Under the pieces are notes generated by a model, which made no database searches, had not been told where the DNA came from, and saw only the letters and a list, made by a program, of their open reading frames with translations. A program made the position numbers and the translations under genes. DNA of 64,000 bases from an uncultured Prevotella sp. (GTDB lineage Bacteria > Bacteroidota > Bacteroidia > Bacteroidales > Bacteroidaceae): positions 1 to 64,000 of the forward strand of contig CAMHAM010000015.1 in the NCBI GenBank assembly GCA_946183415.1. The letters run 5' to 3'. Numbering within the stretch: position 1 is the first letter of the stretch; every line of letters begins with the position of its first letter. Of the stretch, positions 26,941-36,700 are shown piece by piece.

Positions 26941-29900
26941 AGGCATTTACACTCATCGTTTCAGATTCCTTCATGACGATACTAAACTCCTCTGGTCCGT
27001 TCTCTGCCACAGCAGAGCTGGGTGCATTAAGATAGACTCCTCCAGGAGCAATCTTGGTGCCAGCTTTTGCTATCTTGAACTTATCACCGTCCATATAGAA
27101 ATAGGCCACGCCCTGCCTATCTTCAATCGTCATTTCAGCATCAGAAGAATTAATCAATAGCATATTCATATTGATAGCCTTCACCATCTCGGAAGGGATG
27201 GTGTAGGTAGCCTCTGGTGTGCCTTTCAACAGGACAATCGTATTGGCTGGTACCCTATTAACACGGGTCAGCGTGATGGTACCTGAATTGGTAAATCCTA
27301 TGGCACAATATGCCTCTAACCCTTGCACATTGGTAAAATTCAGATCCACTTCCGAACACAGAGGGGTAAAAGCAGAGTTACCTAAGGTGATCGTAACATG
27401 ATCACCACTTTTTCCCTTCAAGGATTCCGGTATCTGAAGATAGGCTGCATTAGGGCCTACCTTCACAGAGCCATTTGACTTGATGAAGTCGCCATCCTTC
27501 AGATAGCAGTTGAATACATCGGTTGCTCGTGTACTATAATTATAATAGGTGTATCCCTCCTTCGCAAGTGTGATTTTACTACTCGGGACACCTGTCAGCA
27601 TATTAAGATATGCGCTCTTAGTTTCCACCACAGGCACCTGATAGGTTCCTGGTTTACCCTTGATGACCACACCTGTCTCATCATATTGCAAAGCAGACAC
27701 AGCGGTGACAGGACTGAGCAGGACACTTTCTGAATCACCATCATAACCGCTGACAATATAGGCCTTGATATCTGCCTGCGCAGAGAAGTCTAGATTATGC
27801 AGTCCGCTAAAGGTGATACAACCTTCACTGGGAATGGTAACCGAGATGGTGCCAAGGTCGCCCTTGCTGTCAGTCAGATTCACAAAACCTTTCCAAACGT
27901 CGGCAGCGAGATAATCAGATACGGAACCATCGGGAACGAGGATTTTCACTTCCTCCTGAACAGTGGAAGTGAAAGAAGGTCCCTGACTGTGGTCAGCATT
28001 ATAAGAATCATCATCTTCAGAGGTCGTGTATTCCAGAGCTATCGGCTCCGGGTTCTCACAGCGGATGAACTCCAAACCCGTTGAAACAAAGGTGTAGCCG
28101 TCCAGTGAAGTGAGTTTCTTACCGATGGTGACACTCTTCAGGTTGGGGAAGCCACGTGAACCATATTGACCATCGCCAATAGCAATCTCAAAACGATAGG
28201 TATAGGTATCACCATTGCCGTCAGTATAGGTGCTTGGCTTGACATTACGGTCGAAGTAGAACTCTTCGATACCACACTTGTAACCACCTATTGACATCAC
28301 ACCACTATTAGCATTATTACCAGGCATGAAATACTCCATACCTAACGGCTTTTCGTCATACTCGAAAATAACCTTCTTCAGGTTCTCACAGTTATAGAAA
28401 ACACCCTTGCCCAGATACTTCACCGAACCAGGAATGGTGAGTTCACCACTGACACCACTATTGGCAAAGCACTGCTGCTTAATGCTATCCACCGTGTTGA
28501 TAAATGAGATGTCGAGGTCGCCGCTGGTATAGGCAAAGGCCTCATCCCAGAGTGTCTCGGCCTTCGGGATGTTCACAGTCTTCAACTTGGTGTTATAATA
28601 GAAACACTGATTGGGTACAGCCTTCAACAAAGGCAATGATACTTCTTCCAAGCTGCTCGCTGGTTCAAACTCGGAACCACTGGCACCGAAAGCATAGGAG
28701 CTAACGGTCTTTACCTTCGTCAGTTCAACCTTTTTTAATTGAGGGAAGGTTAGGACTTTGAACTGTAGGGCAGAAGAATAGTAGTTAGTGCTTCCAAATT
28801 CATTGATGAAAGGTTCATGGCCCACGGGACGACCAATGTATAGCTCTTCCAGACTCTGACTGGCAAGCCACTCTAATGAATAGACAAAGGGTTCCCAATC
28901 ATAGTCGGCATTCTTCAACTTCTCATACTCGTCTGTGTCAAAGCCCAGTTCGATAGGCTCGTCACCATCCTCAATACGGAAAGTCTTCAGCGAAGAGACT
29001 TGATCGTAATTGCCTGACTCATTAACGACATCGCTAGTATAGTTCACATTAAAAGCATTTACACCTATATATTTGAGTGTGGCGGGCAATGAGACATTCA
29101 CCAGACGTGAGCCATAGAAAGCCTTGTTTCCAATCTCCTCCACGGAGTAGAAATTTAGATCTGAGATCGTAGAATTCTCGAAAGCATTTTTGTCGATGTG
29201 CTTGATCTTCGGCACATCAAGACTCTTCACATTGGCCTGCTGGAAGGCGTATGTGCCGATATAGGTGACAGCCGGAGCCTTGATAAAGAGGGGCATTGTC
29301 ATTTCCCTGAAGAACGTACTGCGAATAGTATCGATCTTCTCGCTGAATTCAACATCCATCCTGGTGATCGCATTCAAGGCATCAACGCTTAACGTGCTCA
29401 GCGGATTAACGAATTGGATATAGTTGTCGTGAGCATTGTTGGACATTTTCCTACCATAATAGACGTATGTAATGGGACTATCGTAAAACATCAGAGTGGC
29501 AGATCCCTCGTTACCGTCACCAGGAGAAAGTTCCAGCAAGTCGTTACCGTCTTCAAAGATCAGTTTCTTCACACCTGTACAACCGCCAAAGGCATTGCCG
29601 TAAATATATTTCACCGAAGGACTGAATTTGAGTTCAGTCAATGCAGTACAACCGCCAAAAGAACCATAACCGAAGCCAACAGAACAACCATGAATAGTCT
29701 CTACTTGACCCCAGTCCTCGATGGCCTCAAGAGCCGTGCATTGGGCAAAAGCAGCGGTGCCAATCACTTTGATACTACTGCCACTGAAGTTCAGAGTCTT
29801 CAACGCCGTACAACCTTGAAAGCTATTATCAGGAACCGACGTCAGGTTAGCAGCAGGGAATGTAATACTCTTCAAGTGAGTGTTACCCTTAAAGGCATAA

Positions 29901-30262
29901 CTATCAATAGACACCAGATCATAGCCTCCAGGGGCACTTGGAATCTCATAGGTAGATCCTGTATATTCATCACCATCAGGGCCTACATGTTTCTCTGGGG
30001 GATTGCCTCCTGGATCAGCATAACCAATAGCCTGGCCGTAGTCATTACACAAGGCCCACACCTCCTTGTTGTTCGCACTTGGCTTGATGAGTACACAAGT
30101 AGAACCTGTTGGATCTTCGGCAGTAAACTGGCGTCGAAACACCAGTCCATCCGCAGAAACATAGTTCTTGGTATAGCCTTTGTAATCGGCCCAAGCAGCC
30201 GTAGATGCCAGCAGACATAGTGCCAGCGTCATGAACAATTTCTGAGTTACATTTAGTTTCAT
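25871..30262 (-). CDS. BspA-like LRR_5 surface protein with four C-terminal modules
   Basis: 1463 residues. Signal peptide (LFMTLALCLLASTAAWA). About 120-800 are irregular LRR_5 repeats (ESIDSYAFKGNTHLKSITFP-like units). Then come four modules, not the usual two. Two are divergent, starting about 807 (FSGLHNLDFSAQADIKAYIV) and 956 (CSEVDLNFTNVQGLEAYCAI). The canonical A and B copies start about 1109 and 1257. The tail is WYTLQGQRVVKPGKGLYI...NGKVVVIK. The divergent copies suggest the array grew by old duplication and only the last pair was homogenised with other loci. It is divergent from the propeller kinase/LytTR system at 30470-33793, which is a plausible regulator. The promoter lacks a TTG at -33. 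Confidence 0.9.
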   Translation of the reverse strand: MKLNVTQKLFMTLALCLLASTAAWADYKGYTKNYVSADGLVFRRQFTAEDPTGSTCVLIKPSANNKEVWALCNDYGQAIGYADPGGNPPEKHVGPDGDEYTGSTYEIPSAPGGYDLVSIDSYAFKGNTHLKSITFPAANLTSVPDNSFQGCTALKTLNFSGSSIKVIGTAAFAQCTALEAIEDWGQVETIHGCSVGFGYGSFGGCTALTELKFSPSVKYIYGNAFGGCTGVKKLIFEDGNDLLELSPGDGNEGSATLMFYDSPITYVYYGRKMSNNAHDNYIQFVNPLSTLSVDALNAITRMDVEFSEKIDTIRSTFFREMTMPLFIKAPAVTYIGTYAFQQANVKSLDVPKIKHIDKNAFENSTISDLNFYSVEEIGNKAFYGSRLVNVSLPATLKYIGVNAFNVNYTSDVVNESGNYDQVSSLKTFRIEDGDEPIELGFDTDEYEKLKNADYDWEPFVYSLEWLASQSLEELYIGRPVGHEPFINEFGSTNYYSSALQFKVLTFPQLKKVELTKVKTVSSYAFGASGSEFEPASSLEEVSLPLLKAVPNQCFYYNTKLKTVNIPKAETLWDEAFAYTSGDLDISFINTVDSIKQQCFANSGVSGELTIPGSVKYLGKGVFYNCENLKKVIFEYDEKPLGMEYFMPGNNANSGVMSIGGYKCGIEEFYFDRNVKPSTYTDGNGDTYTYRFEIAIGDGQYGSRGFPNLKSVTIGKKLTSLDGYTFVSTGLEFIRCENPEPIALEYTTSEDDDSYNADHSQGPSFTSTVQEEVKILVPDGSVSDYLAADVWKGFVNLTDSKGDLGTISVTIPSEGCITFSGLHNLDFSAQADIKAYIVSGYDGDSESVLLSPVTAVSALQYDETGVVIKGKPGTYQVPVVETKSAYLNMLTGVPSSKITLAKEGYTYYNYSTRATDVFNCYLKDGDFIKSNGSVKVGPNAAYLQIPESLKGKSGDHVTITLGNSAFTPLCSEVDLNFTNVQGLEAYCAIGFTNSGTITLTRVNRVPANTIVLLKGTPEATYTIPSEMVKAINMNMLLINSSDAEMTIEDRQGVAYFYMDGDKFKIAKAGTKIAPGGVYLNAPSSAVAENGPEEFSIVMKESETMSVNASCASITIGKSGKASYCGDQSLDFSFSDEVKAYIATGFDKDEGTIWLTRVKDVPAGVPVLIKGNANTTYDVPVTDSENSYYTNMFVGNTSGDKIQIQETDGDLVNYYLSGDGTFKSVNKTANIGTNKCYLQLPGTFEAAVTGATETVTVGSIGKASFAAPVDLDFTNVSGLKAFTATGYDKSTKTIWLTRVMKVQKGEGVLLKGDPNSYEIPSVAVQSSYENMFVGNTSGEEIQVQETSEDGSQTNFYLKGDGSFVSVNGYVNIKNNKCYLALPTSMVAVSSTRSAEDSYKFEEPEVIKLPINFRSIESDGDGTTSIKDITPALSEGEEAWYTLQGQRVVKPGKGLYIRNGKVVVIK

Positions 30263-30303
30263 AAGCGCTATAGTTTGATAGATTAATTATTTCAAATTTG
30301 GTG

Positions 30304-30380
30304 TAAAGTTATGAAAAATAATCAAATAGTCATAGACGAAAAAAGTCATTTTGACGAGACATGCCATTTCAGTGACGAAA
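30304..30380 (-). promoter_or_regulatory. Promoter of the 25871-30262 gene with LytTR-like direct repeats
   Basis: A weak -7 box TAACTTTA (30311-30304) has no TTG at -33. On the minus strand three TCGTC-containing copies follow upstream: TCGTCTATGAC (30339-30329, over the -33 position), TCGTCAAAATGAC (30357-30345) and TCGTCACTG (30378-30370). The TCGTC spacing is 18 and 21 bp. LytTR regulators typically bind two 9-bp direct repeats with a 12-13 bp gap. Confidence 0.5.
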
Positions 30381-30456
30381 GGACCACTTCAAAGGATAAA
30401 GCAAAAAAAGAGGTTAACAATTCCGAAAAAGCATACAAGAATTATAGAAAAGTATG

Positions 30457-30465
30457 TATATTTGC
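30457..30465 (+). promoter_or_regulatory. -7 box of the sensor kinase gene
   Basis: TATATTTGC is only 4 nt from the ATG at 30470, with no clear TTG upstream. If used, the mRNA would be leaderless or nearly so. Confidence 0.55.
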
Positions 30466-30469
30466 ATCC

Positions 30470-33049
30470 ATGAAAAGACTGTTTTTCACACTTTGCAGTA
30501 TCCTGTGCCTCTTGAATGCCACCGCAGGGGAACTGATTGAGAGCCAATTAAACTACCGTCGGTATACCACTAACGACGGCCTTCCACAGATGCAGGCAGA
30601 AATCATCTGGCAGGACGCCCAAAACTACATCTACATCGGCACCTTGTCTGGGTTTGTGCGTTTCGATGGCAAATCCTTTACACCCTTTTTAAAAGGCAGA
30701 CGGGAAAACATTGTAGGCTTTACAGAGGTCGATGGAAAGGTAAGTGCCTTAGGCTTCCGTCGCCAATGGCAGATAAAATGTGACGAGGTAGAACAACGAC
30801 AATTAGATCCCAAACAAGAATGGCTGTTGAACAACTTTAATGCATGCGACCTTCCCCCACGGATAATATTGTTAGAGAATAGACAAGAACAGCAACGCCG
30901 CCTTTGCCGATTTGACCACGCCGGCCCCCAGCCATTTCTGAAAAGCCATTTATTTGACCTGATGACACCTGACCGTAAGCTCTATATGGACACGACTGGC
31001 ATCTATGTCCCAACAGAAAACGGACTATACGTCATCCGTAACAGGCAGGCCCAACGACTGACAGTCAAACAAGACATATTTACCCTGATCCGACAGGGCA
31101 ACACACTTTATGCTCTTGCTGCCGACGGTATCTACACCTTATCAGCAGGAAAGCTGAGACCATGCCGGAACTACCACTTCAAATCTCCTGACTATGGTCT
31201 TTTCGTTCGACAAAACAAGCAAGGCCAACTCATCATAGCTGATTCACATACCATCTATCTATACGATAAAGGGCATATCCGCATCCTTGCCAACGGTTTC
31301 AACATGATTAAAGGATTATTGGTTGACACATGGAACAGGCTGTGGGTGGCCACTTATCAAGGGGTGTATTGTTTTTTCCATATGAACTTCACAAATCATC
31401 GTCTGACAGATTCAGACGATATTGCCAGAGCCATCACCTTTAATGCTCATGGCGATATGATAGTGGGGACACTGAATGGTGTACTTCTTAAGAGACATGA
31501 AGACATCTGGACAGAGATCAACAGTATTGAGGGAAACTATTATGCCCCAAACGCCGTCACCATAGGAGATCAAGTCTTTATGGCTGGCAATGGTGATATA
31601 GCCTGTTACGATGGTCATGACCTTCAATGGCTGAGATTGCCAAAGGACCGTTATCAATTTGTGGCACAAGCAGGCAAACGGCTAATCATCGGTTCCCGTC
31701 GGAATCTGCTGGCCTATGAACCTGACAATCAGGAAGTGGACACTTTATCAACAGCCATACCACACCCTTGGACAGCAGCTGAAGACGCACAAGGACGGCT
31801 ATGGGTAGGATCCAGTTTCGGACTGTTCTGCATCGATGACAGTACCCATCAAAAAGATTTTCCTCAAAAACTGGTTATTACAACCATGGAGCGTGACCAA
31901 TTGGGCAACATTTTCTTCGCCTCTTCCGACTCATTGTTCCTTATTCGTAACGGAGAGGTGGAAGACCTGACAAGTCAAATTCCTGCATTGACAGGGAACG
32001 AGATACGTTCACTGCATATCTCTCCCAGGGGCTACCTGATTATTGCAACCATCAGCAGGCTTTTCATAGGAAGGATTGATAACAACTATCAAATCAGTGA
32101 TATTCATTGCTTCGACCATACTAACGGCTTCACAGCCTTGGAACCTCTTAAAGCGACGATGGCAGAAGCGCCCGATGGAACAGTATGGATGGCGGGAGTA
32201 GAAGAGATGACCTCGTTCTTGCCAGCTTCATTACTTGATGACAATCAACAGTCTACCATTATCCCTGTTCCTCTGGAATGGTGGCAACGGTGGTGGGTAT
32301 GGGTCATCGCTTTGACCATGCTCGCCTTCTTCATCTGGCGACTGGCACGACGCTATGAAATCCGTCGAAGTCAACAAGCTATGCGACAGCTATACCGCGA
32401 GAAGCGACAGAAAGAGCTACAGCTCAACACCATTCGTCTGAAAGCCATTCCCCACTTCCACTCTAATGTGATGGCAGGCATTGAATATTTCATGATGAAT
32501 AACTCCAATGAGGAGGCTACCCGTTATCTGAAGCTCTACTCCGACTTTACGAACCAGACCCTGGCAGACCTGGACCGTTCATCGCAAACTATAGAGGAAG
32601 AACTCGATTACATCAAAAACTACCTGGAACTTGAGCAGCTGCGCTATGGCGAGCGATTACAGTATGACATCCAAGTGTCTGATAAGGTTGACAGACAAGC
32701 CCATCTGCCAACTATGCTACTACATACCTATTGCCAAAATGCCATCAAGCACGGTATTGGCAACAAGGAAAATGGAGGTCGAATAGACATCATCATCAGC
32801 CAATCTCAGGACGACGACACGATTACCGTTCAAGTGAAAGACAATGGCGTAGGCCGAGCTGAGGCAGCACGGATGACTACCAACTCTACCAAAATGGGAC
32901 TTAAGATTCTTATGGAACAAATCTCATTATACAACCAGAGTAACCAAAACAAGATCCGCCATGGTGTCACAGACCTTTTTGATGAAAAGGGAAGACCTGC
33001 TGGTACCTGTTATGAGATGACAATCCCCATTAACTATCAATATGAATAG
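30470..33049 (+). CDS. Propeller-type sensor histidine kinase (LytS-like kinase core)
   Basis: 859 residues from MKRLFFTLCSILCLLNATAG, a signal peptide. The open frame begins at 30311, but that part covers the intergenic repeats. About 25-590 is a periplasmic two-component-regulator (Reg_prop) beta-propeller (repeats like GRLWVGSSFGLFCIDD). A TM segment WWVWVIALTMLAFFIWRLA is near 606-625. A His_kinase (LytS-type) domain has AIPHFHSN near 660, where family members usually read NPHFLFN. A HATPase domain has N-box HTYCQNAIKHGIG and DNGVG. It phosphorylates the LytTR regulator encoded 6 nt downstream. It is divergent from the 25871-30262 surface gene. Ligand unknown; a propeller sensor suggests a glycan or other extracellular polymer. 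Confidence 0.85.
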   Translation: MKRLFFTLCSILCLLNATAGELIESQLNYRRYTTNDGLPQMQAEIIWQDAQNYIYIGTLSGFVRFDGKSFTPFLKGRRENIVGFTEVDGKVSALGFRRQWQIKCDEVEQRQLDPKQEWLLNNFNACDLPPRIILLENRQEQQRRLCRFDHAGPQPFLKSHLFDLMTPDRKLYMDTTGIYVPTENGLYVIRNRQAQRLTVKQDIFTLIRQGNTLYALAADGIYTLSAGKLRPCRNYHFKSPDYGLFVRQNKQGQLIIADSHTIYLYDKGHIRILANGFNMIKGLLVDTWNRLWVATYQGVYCFFHMNFTNHRLTDSDDIARAITFNAHGDMIVGTLNGVLLKRHEDIWTEINSIEGNYYAPNAVTIGDQVFMAGNGDIACYDGHDLQWLRLPKDRYQFVAQAGKRLIIGSRRNLLAYEPDNQEVDTLSTAIPHPWTAAEDAQGRLWVGSSFGLFCIDDSTHQKDFPQKLVITTMERDQLGNIFFASSDSLFLIRNGEVEDLTSQIPALTGNEIRSLHISPRGYLIIATISRLFIGRIDNNYQISDIHCFDHTNGFTALEPLKATMAEAPDGTVWMAGVEEMTSFLPASLLDDNQQSTIIPVPLEWWQRWWVWVIALTMLAFFIWRLARRYEIRRSQQAMRQLYREKRQKELQLNTIRLKAIPHFHSNVMAGIEYFMMNNSNEEATRYLKLYSDFTNQTLADLDRSSQTIEEELDYIKNYLELEQLRYGERLQYDIQVSDKVDRQAHLPTMLLHTYCQNAIKHGIGNKENGGRIDIIISQSQDDDTITVQVKDNGVGRAEAARMTTNSTKMGLKILMEQISLYNQSNQNKIRHGVTDLFDEKGRPAGTCYEMTIPINYQYE

Positions 33050-33055
33050 AATAAA

Positions 33056-33793
33056 ATGAAACAACCATTAAGAACCATCGTTATAGAAGACGAGCGCCTA
33101 CCCCGACTGTCACTCCTGCAGAAACTAGAGGATTTCAGACCGCAAATAGAAGTTGTTGACAGCTGCGATAGTTACGACAAGGCTCTACAGAGCATACTAC
33201 GCCATAAACCAGACCTGCTTTTCCTTGACATCCAACTTCAAGGACGAGACGGCGTTCAACTGATGGAAGAAGTTAAAAAGACCATCCCGCTACCTTATGT
33301 GATTTTCACAACGGCTTATACAGACCGTAAATATCTGATGGGAGCCATCAAATTGTCTGCTGTCGACTATCTGCTTAAGCCCATTGACAAAAATGAGTTA
33401 GCAGTGGCCATCTCCAAAGTCTTCCAAACCAATGAGAAAGGAAAAGAGCCTGTATCTCCTGAACCGACTACAGGGAAGCTGTCATTCCGTACTGTTACAG
33501 GGAAAGTTTACATCAACAGTTCTGATATAGCTTATATACGTGCCGACGGCAACTATTCCACTGTTGTGTCATTTCTGACGCAGGAGACTATTCTCGAAAG
33601 TCTTGCGACACTGGAGAAGCAACTAGATGGTTCTATTTTTGTGAGGGCTGACCGAAGTACCATAGTGAATATTAAGAATATTTACAAGCTGAATACGAAA
33701 CGACGCCTCTGCTCCTTTCGGTCTGCAGAAGGCGTCGATATCGATTTAGAGTTGTCTAAGGTTGGTATCAACATCCTGTTAGAGATGTTGTAG
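33056..33793 (+). CDS. LytTR-family response regulator
   Basis: 245 residues. The receiver domain has acidic pocket VIEDERLP (about 8-15), phospho-acceptor Asp in LLFLDIQLQGRDG (about 54), TTAY and LLKPID (Lys about 103). The LytTR DNA-binding domain at about 140-245 has SDIAYIRADGNYSTV and FVRADRSTIVNIKNI. It pairs with the kinase 6 nt upstream. Its stop at 33793 is 2 nt from the stop of the convergent surface gene, so their 3' transcripts probably overlap. Confidence 0.92.
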   Translation: MKQPLRTIVIEDERLPRLSLLQKLEDFRPQIEVVDSCDSYDKALQSILRHKPDLLFLDIQLQGRDGVQLMEEVKKTIPLPYVIFTTAYTDRKYLMGAIKLSAVDYLLKPIDKNELAVAISKVFQTNEKGKEPVSPEPTTGKLSFRTVTGKVYINSSDIAYIRADGNYSTVVSFLTQETILESLATLEKQLDGSIFVRADRSTIVNIKNIYKLNTKRRLCSFRSAEGVDIDLELSKVGINILLEML

Positions 33794-33795
33794 CC

Positions 33796-36700
33796 TTACC
33801 TGACGATAACCTTTTTACCATTCTTGATATAAAGGCCCTTGCCAGGCTTAGCGACGCGCTGGCCCTGGAGGGTGTACCACTCATCACTTTTCACTACTCC
33901 ACTTTTCGCTTCTTTAACGCCTGTCGTGCCGTCTTCATCATCATAGCTAATGCCGATGGAGCGAGTGCCTCCGAAGACACTTGTGGGCAATTGGAGATAG
34001 GCCTTGTTCTTGCCGATGTTAGCACTTCCATTCACACTCACAAATGTACCGTCCTTACCTGAGAGATAATAGTTCGTCTTGTCGCCGTCAGTCTCTTCAA
34101 TCTTGATAGCTTCGCCAAGATTGCCTACGAACCAGTTTGCGTAAGCAGACTGCACTTCAGCATGAGGAATCTTATAAGTACCAGGATCACCTTTCACCAA
34201 AAGGCCAGTTCCCGCTGGCACCTTCATTACACGAGTGAGCCAAATGGTCTTATCAATATTATCATAACCCGTTGCCGTATAAGCCTTGATTCCCGCCACG
34301 TTCGTAAAGTCGAGATCATATTCACTGCACCAAGTCGTCTTGCCGATTTCCTTGATGGTAATCTCATCCACATCTTCTTTATCTGTTGTACTTTTCTTTG
34401 TGAAGTAGCCAGGATTGCTGGCGCCACCATCGATACGGGCATAAGTGTGGTCGGTATGGCTTTCGTCATAGCGCGTGCCAGCACCGCCAATGAGACTTGT
34501 GCAGCCTGTGAACATATCTCCACCATATTGAACATTTGCGGTGCTCCATCCGTTGCCTGCATAGATGGTCTTCAGGCTGGAACAGCCAGAGAACATTCCG
34601 ACCATGCCCGTCACATTGTCAGTCTTGAAGCCCGTCACATCAAGGCTCGTCAGGCCGGAACAGCCAAAGAACATCCAACTCATATCCGTCACATTGTCTG
34701 TCTTGAAGCCCGTCACATCAAGGCTCGTCAGGCCGGAACAGTCTTGGAACATACAGAGCATAGCCGTCACATTGTCCGTCTTGAAGCCCGTCACATCAAG
34801 GCTCGTCAGGCCGGAACAGTTATAGAACATACCGTTCATGTCAGTCACATTGTCAGTCTTGAAGCCCGTCACGTCGAGGCTCGTCAGGCCAAAACAGCCA
34901 TAGAACATCCAACTCATATCCGTCACATTGTCAGTCTTGAATCCCGACACGTCAATGCTCTTCAGACCTGAACAACCAGTGAACATACCACTCATGTTCG
35001 TCACATTGTCAGTCTTGAATCCCATCAAGTCTAGGCTCGTCAGACCAGAACAGTCACAGAACATTCTAGCCATGTTCGTCACGTTGTCAGTCTTGAATCC
35101 CGACACGTCAATGCTCTTCAGACCTGAACAGCCAAAGAACATACAGTACATGCTCGTCACATTGTCCGTCTTGAAGCCCGTCACATCAAGGCTCGTCAGG
35201 CTGGAACAGTCTTGGAACATACAGAGCATAGCCGTCACATTGTCCGTCTTGAGATTGCTGATGCCAGTTATTGAGGATAGATTCTGAAGCCCATAGAACC
35301 AGCAGGCTGTGCTTGTCAACGTAGTGCAGTTAGCGAACGATTCATCGAATACGACACTGGTAATGCTTTCCCTCTGCTCGTCCCAGCCGGAATTGATATT
35401 AAATCTTTGCCTATCCTTATCGTAAGACTCTGTAAACGGCCCTACACCCATACCATTGCGCGCCGCCTTCTGGTCATCATAGTAGAATGTCAGCACGGTG
35501 TTGTCGTCGCTCAGTACGGCGTAAGGCTCTGCCTGTACAGCTGGAGAGTCACCTATTGGCAATATAGTGCCAAAACCGCTCCAGCGCTCAGCAGCCTTAT
35601 AAGCTTCGAGGCTTCCTGCTGGGACATGGAGGGTCATATTCTCAATAGGGGTATCTTTAAATGTCGAACTATTAGTTTGTGGGACATCTACTGCAAGGCA
35701 ATATACATCCTTCAAATTCTCGCTATTGGCAAAAATGGAATTTTCAATGGATGTAACACCGCTGCCAAGAGTCACTGTGGTCAGACTCTTACAAAGACTC
35801 AAAATAGAAAAATTAATGACGGCCACATGATCAGGAATAATCATTGAGGTCAGAACATCGCATTCACGGAATGCACCTCTGCCGATGGAGGTTACGCTGC
35901 TGGGGATATCCAACGAGACTAATTTATCACAGCCAAAGAAGGCCGTTTCCCCAATAGATATCACGCTACTAGGGATAGTCACAGATGTCAAGTTATGGCT
36001 AGCATGGAATGCATCAATATCTATGGTTGTCACGCTATTGGGAATGGTATAGGATTCTCCTGGTTTCTTAGGAGGATAGTAAATAAGCGTTGTCATGTCT
36101 TTATTAAACAAGACACCATCGCTCGACGTATAATGCAAATTTCCATCTTCAACGTCTATTGAGGAACAACGTGCTAAATCGAAAGCCTCAACACCGATGG
36201 AACTTACACTACTGGGGATCATATAAGAGGAAATTGAGGTACTATAGAAGGCACTTTCTCCGATAGTAGTAACGCTGTTCGGAATCGTTAAAGAGGTACA
36301 TTTGGCTCGTGAGAAAGCACCGTTTTCTATGACTGTAACACTATTAGGGATGATGTAAGACGCATCCTCTTTATTTGCAGGATAGGCAATCAGCTTAGAC
36401 ATATCTTTATTAAATAGCACTCCATCTACTGACGTGAAAGCTTGATTTCCTTCATCCACATTAATAGAAGACAATCCTCTTAGAAAAGCATATGTGCCGA
36501 TGGATGTGACACTGCTAGGAATGGTCACAGAGTTCAGATCTTTGTAAATAGGGCCATAAAAAGCACCACCGCCTATGGAGGTCACACTATTAGGGATGGT
36601 CACTGAAGCAAGCGTCTTGATACTACTGAAAGCACCTGCACCTATTGTGGTGACTCCCTCGTTGATTTCTACAACTTGGATCTTTTCAATATATGACTTC

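Noticed and set aside
34162..34971. 269-codon plus-strand ORF
   Set aside because: Antisense of the second DUF285 array and module, same artefact.
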